A stretch of 64,000 bases of DNA from Ulva prolifera (Eukaryota > Chlorophyta > Ulvophyceae > Ulvales > Ulvaceae): contig CM041204.1 of the NCBI GenBank assembly GCA_023078555.1, forward strand, positions 3,254,430 through 3,318,429, read 5' to 3'. The notes under the pieces were generated by a model. It was not told the origin of the DNA. It made no database searches and worked only from the letters and a program-made list of their open reading frames with translations. Below are positions 59,682-64,000 of the stretch, piece by piece. Each line of letters begins with the position of its first letter. Position 1 is the stretch's first letter. The position numbers and the translations under genes are program-made.

Positions 59682-59769
59682 ATTGCACGGCAAATATTTA
59701 TATTTGCACGGCAAATATTGGTTGAATAATATTATATTTGCACGGCAAATATTGGTTGAATATTCAACC
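59682..59769. repeat. AT-rich tandem repeat ending in a palindrome
   Basis: gcacggcaaatatt occurs three times (about 59684, 59706 and 59740), twice followed by ggttgaat. The last copy closes with the palindrome ggttgaatattcaacc at 59754-59769. Confidence 0.9.
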
Positions 59770-62581
59770 GATGACAGCATGGTCCACACCACATCAGAAA
59801 CACAGAATGACAGAAGAGCTCAACGCTTTGGTACCACGATCGATGGATTCATCACTCGTCATTTGTGCTTCCAGTCGATAAGGCACGCATACATGCACAT
59901 GAATCGTAACAGCATCGCTGGTACATCACGGTTTGTCCCTGTAGTCATGGGTCTGATGTGAAGAGCATCATCGTGTGCTAACGTGCAGCATTGACCTAAC
60001 AACTGACATTTCAAGTCGCCAGGATGCTCGTGTTACTTGTCTGCTGTTCTGTACTGATGATCGCAATTTCGGACTGGTGTGCATCAGGTTTGCCGACGGC
60101 TGCCTGCAGCTCAGCCCAGGGCGCGGGCAGACACCTTGAGTGTTGATGCTAGAACGCGTGAGACAAACGCACATATATATGACAGTGCGTAAGGCCATTG
60201 AAAGTCGCCGTGCCACCCTCTGTGGGTTTATGTCGACTGCGACCTCAACATTTGCGCGGCTGCCAACAGATAAGCGACAGATCAATCTGGAAGGGGCTAC
60301 AAAGGCAGCTTATGAATCATCCTTGTCACCAATTCAGCGTCTCCGGATGATTCGTTGTTGGTAATGCCGACTTTTGCCTTTTTGGATGGCGAGCCGATGG
60401 TTTTGACGTTGGTGTGCCCGTCGGGCCCTGGTGCCTGGGCTGTCACATGTGTACAAAGATCATACGTCAGGCTGTTTCGTCTTGACAGGCATGATTCTGG
60501 CTTCGGCAGTTTATGGTCGCAAACTCCACGGCGCTTCTTGTGTGGTTTGTTGAGCACACCACATATGGCATGTATCGCCACAGGAGCACTACCATTGGCA
60601 ACTGCGGCAACCGGGACTGGCCGAGGCGTCCAAAACGTTCTACGTCAGATCAAGCTGGCCAAGAAATGGCAGGGGCACGAAAGCATTATAAGCAGGCCAA
60701 TGGGCGAGCTACAATGCAGTACGCAATGTACATCAAGTCACCAGCTCCACCACAATAGTCATCGCCACCGATTCCCTCAGAATAACATGTAAAAAAACTT
60801 CCATCTGCCAGCGCCTGTGTTGCCAACATACTGGCCGGGCAGCGCTCTAACACAGCACCTGCACCTGCACCAGCAGAGATGTGGCACAGCACTGACCCAT
60901 GCGCATGTGTCATCATGCTGCCATGGCCGCACAGCACTCCCAGGTGCGCCTCAGGCGCGGTGAGGCTGCCGGCCTCTTGTCATTCAGCTGTCACTTCCTG
61001 CTGGCGTGCTGTCAGCTGCACCACGACTGCTCCTCGCACCACCACCTCAAGTTGAGGTCCACCCCGCAACAAGAATGCAGACATGCAGGGCTGCAGCACA
61101 TGGTCGCAGCAGCAGGATAGACGCACCCGTGCGGCGCGTCGCCGCCAGTGTTGGGGCGCTTTGCAGCATTTCCAGGGCTGCCACCCAGAAACCAGGCGTG
61201 AATATTCGGATTTGTTGCATATGATGGGGCCCGATGGCCCAACGCTGGCCGCTGCTGAGCCAGACATGCTTTGCCTGTGGCCACGGTGGCCTCACGTGGC
61301 CTCGGTGTCCCGAGCTAAGGCCTGCCGATGTGCACAGCTGAGCCACATGCCGCACACATCACATGCGGGTTGTGGCAGCGCTGGTGGTCCGTATCAGGTT
61401 GTCCCTGTAGCCATGTGAGCTGTGACTGCTACTGTGGCAGCCGGCTAGAATGCGGAAGGCGAGGATCGCCAGCGTGGCACACATCCTTCGCCCCTGAGGC
61501 CGCTCCTCAGCAGAGTTTTGTGAGCTGAGCCGGTGTTCTGTGTGCCACATCCAGAGATCATGCCTGCATGCTGCGAGCTGTCCGTTGTGATCCGGCCTGG
61601 CGACCCAACATGTTCGCTGCAGGGCAGCTGCCCCTGACAGCAGCGATGTCTGCTGCCCCCTACAGCAGTACGGGGGAATGACACGGTGCCTACATATAGC
61701 ACTGCTGCAGCCGGGAAGCACCTACATCGACATGAACCTCGTAGCTCCTGCAGCTGTGCAGCGGCGGGATACTGGTGGCCTGGGCGTGTGTAGCTGAATT
61801 GCTGAACCTGTCAAGCGACCGCGATTCCCCTGCAGTGCAGCTGCGACACTGCCTGCCTCGTTGCAATGCATTGGATCCGATGCGGTCCTCGCAACACACG
61901 GAAAATGTCGAAAGCAGCAAGTTCGAATTCACCTGAATTCACCTTAAGAATTCTCATTGCAAGGTGTACTTGGCCACCAGCGTTGACCAGTGTCAACACA
62001 CTGAGGCCGCCCAACATGTTGCATCGCCCCCAACCCGGCACACGGGTGCACCAGCATGCTGGTCGTAGCTACGACTACAGCTATAGCTATAGACTTCCAT
62101 ATGACGCTGCAGGCGGGCTGTTGCTGCAGCTGTGCGCGATACGTGGCACACGCAGGACGCGCGGCGTTGGAGCAACATGGAGCGGCCAGGCTGGAGACAG
62201 GCGCCAGGTGAGTCGCGCACTAGTCGCCACGTGGCATTCAAATTGGTGCACCGAATGCCGGCCGTACGGGCGCGTGTGCCCGTCGACGTTTCATGCGTTG
62301 TTCACACAACAATTGGCCAAAATCGTTCGATCGCGGCTTAGGCCTGTACAGCGCGTCGATGATCAGGTCCGACCTCGAGTCGAGGCGGGTGCCATGATAG
62401 GTACTGCTCCGAGTCCAGAGATTGAGGAAAGAGTTGCTGCCAGTGGGAGTGCACGCGCCATGGTCAGGCGCATCATATGATATGCCAGTGTGGACCCACT
62501 GGCATGGACTGCGAGCTTCCACTGGCCGAGGAGTACTAGTCCGACTCGAGTCGTCAGTAAGGACTGAATCAAGTTAACGTG

Positions 62582-62634
62582 ATTCGGATGCGATTCGGTT
62601 TCAGTGTTTGTTTTCTCCCGTTCACTCTTTTGTA
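62582..62634. repeat. Dispersed motif, copy 2
   Basis: Differs from 30739-30792 at only a few bases over about 53 bp. Confidence 0.75.
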
Positions 62635-63577
62635 ACACTATCAAGGTTACGTGCAGATCTTCGAAGAGCGCTGTATCTCGAGCTAGAAGATCTAGATCGA
62701 CTGCGATCATGAATCGATTCACGTGAATCGCGATCATCATGATGGTCCTGTATGGCGGAGGGCTGTACATATGCGTGGCCATCATGTCTGCTGCGGGGTC
62801 GTGCTGCATTGCAAAAGTGTGTGAAAGAGGTGGCCAACGTGGTCGCCGTGGATGCGAGCAGCGCGCTGCAGCGTGGCCACGCGTGTCACCGGATTTGAAA
62901 ACTGTAAAGACTAGTGGCCACAGGGCCACAGTCGCGTCCGTCACGTCATCGCTGAACGCCAAACGACATGACAACGTGTTGCTGCGACACTAGTACTTGC
63001 GAGTGCGTTCAGCCTCGTGTGCTACATACATACACTGGATTCATCAAACTGTTTGTTCCGAGACTCATGATCAGCGATGATCATCAAGTAGACCTGCAGG
63101 GCCACGTCTATACCACTGCGAGTGCAGAGGTTGAAAGCATGGAGAGGGGCAATGCTGTCTCGACTCGGATGTCTTGTCGGCTGTCGCCCGGCACGCCATT
63201 TTCCTTGCACGTGACAGAAGAGGTGAATGTCCCAGTGTGACGATACGTCACATGCATGGCTTAGAGTGTTCTGGAAGCCTCCGGAATGTCCCGTCAGTCC
63301 ACGTGACCGTGGCTGGCAGTACGGGACTCTGTTAACAGTGGTCGCCAGTCTCGTCCTGCTGACGCAGGCGGGCCATCGAGGCACTGCTCTGGAATTCTCC
63401 AGAAGCATTGCAAATGTCCGGCGTATAGGCGGACACGATGGGAGCCTCTGGTGTGTACGGGGTCAGTGTGCTGAGCACAGCGCACTGTGGCAGGTGTCGT
63501 ACACAGGCTAGCTTACAGTATATAAGCAGCTGGACCTTAAAGGGTAGACGACAGATCTCACACTCCATGTCTCTTGA

Positions 63578-64000
63578 CTAACAGTCTTTACAGTGGTATC
63601 GGTGATCAGGTCCATAGACAGTACGATCGACAACACACCGTTTATGCTGAACTACGGACAGAATCCGGACACGCCAATCGCTCTATACTTGCGAAAAGCG
63701 AATCCAGCAGTAAATCAGTTTGTTGGTAAATGGTCGGAGCAGCTGCAGCTGGCAAAGACTTGCATAGCGGCAGCACAGTCAAGGCAGAAAGCCGCGGCTG
63801 ATCGCCGCAGGAGGCCAGCAGAGCCGCTTGAGGTGGGTGATCAAGTACTGGTCAGTATTAAACATTTTCGCATAGAAAAGGGGCTTAAGCTTAAGCTCGC
63901 ACCGCGATGGCTAGGACCATTTCGTATCACGGAGGTCATTCAAGTTGGCACGCATAGGCTGAGCTATCGTTTGCATTTGCCTGCGCCCTTGCATCGGAAA
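63578..64000 (+). CDS. Ty3/Gypsy polyprotein fragment: integrase C-terminus
   Basis: The frame is open from 63578, just after a TGA, to the window end. It reads STIDNTPFMLNYGQNPDTP, the end of the integrase core, where 'T.fspF.l.yG..P.tP' is the family signature. A helical linker follows (WSEQLQLAKTCI, RQKAAADRRRRP), then the SH3-like C-terminal domain: GDQVLVSIKHFR, LKLAPRWLGPFRI, YRLHLP. This part guides insertion of retrotransposon cDNA. The HHCC zinc finger and catalytic DDE core, as well as protease and reverse transcriptase, should lie upstream but are absent. The copy is therefore 5'-truncated or interrupted; an acceptor-like ctttacag at 63586-63593 leaves an intron possible. The rest lies beyond the window. 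Confidence 0.8.

Larger units (their letters stand above)
57510..63577. other. Long intergenic region with scattered repeats
   Basis: No coding region is supported. It contains tandem repeats at 58771-58910 and 59682-59769 and a dispersed motif copy at 62582-62634. There is a patch of small inverted repeats around 62700-62735 and a TATA-like gtatataagc at 63517-63526. The left edge should contain the promoter of copy 9. Confidence 0.5.

Noticed and set aside
60297-60792. Overlapping frames on both strands near 60.3-60.8 kb
   Set aside because: A Lys/Arg-rich minus-strand stretch looked exon-like, but no family was recognised and no splice pattern supports it.

Overview
This looks like nuclear DNA of a eukaryote. 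Genes carry GT-AG introns, intergenic regions are long and rich in repeats, and four kinds of eukaryotic transposon are present (LINE, hAT, TNP2/EnSpm-like, Ty3/Gypsy). Leucine-rich repeats (LRRs) of the 'LTSLxSLDL' and 'LTQLTxL' style, with abundant TGCATGCA words, would fit a green alga (Chlorophyta). That placement is inference and is not secure.

The backbone of the window is a head-to-tail array of nine paralogous genes, all on the minus strand (558-2878, 11600-13919, 15692-18001, 19883-22152, 38953-41475, 42660-45158, 47543-50041, 51876-53487, 55051-57509). Each has a short first exon of 86-88 codons, one phase-0 intron of about 117-172 nt at the same codon (Met-Lys | Val/Ala-Ala/Ser-Asp/Glu), and a long second exon. 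Exon 1 plus the start of exon 2 looks like a SKP1/BTB fold. A helical segment follows, then about 450-500 residues of LRRs. Seven copies are open; copies 5 and 8 are pseudogenes. Copies 1-5 form subfamily A (1 and 4 alike; 2, 3 and 5 alike). Copies 6-9 form subfamily B. Flanking DNA has duplicated along with the genes. A role as LRR adaptors, for example of a cullin ubiquitin ligase, is inference from the architecture only.

Region by region: 3217-6700 holds a minus-strand LINE that keeps its AP-like endonuclease and C-terminal zinc motif but has lost the reverse transcriptase. The stretch 6.7-11.6 kb has no gene I can support, only short palindromes. From 23714 to 36748 lies a 13-kb element bounded by 18-bp inverted repeats and a perfect 8-bp target duplication, with a broken hAT dimerisation domain at its right end. 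Nested in it (about 23.9-35.9 kb) is a TNP2-like element carrying a multi-exon transposase (25046-29896) and a second multi-exon gene of unknown function (31459-34147). This nest separates array copies 4 and 5. Copies 6-9 fill 42-57.5 kb; copy 8 is broken by a perfect 240-bp palindrome. From 57.5 to 63.5 kb I see only repeats. The window ends inside a Ty3/Gypsy integrase C-terminus.

The strongest candidate for something undescribed is the tandem SKP1/BTB-like-LRR family. It combines expansion, decay, a shared basic loop and variable acidic or proline-rich insertions.
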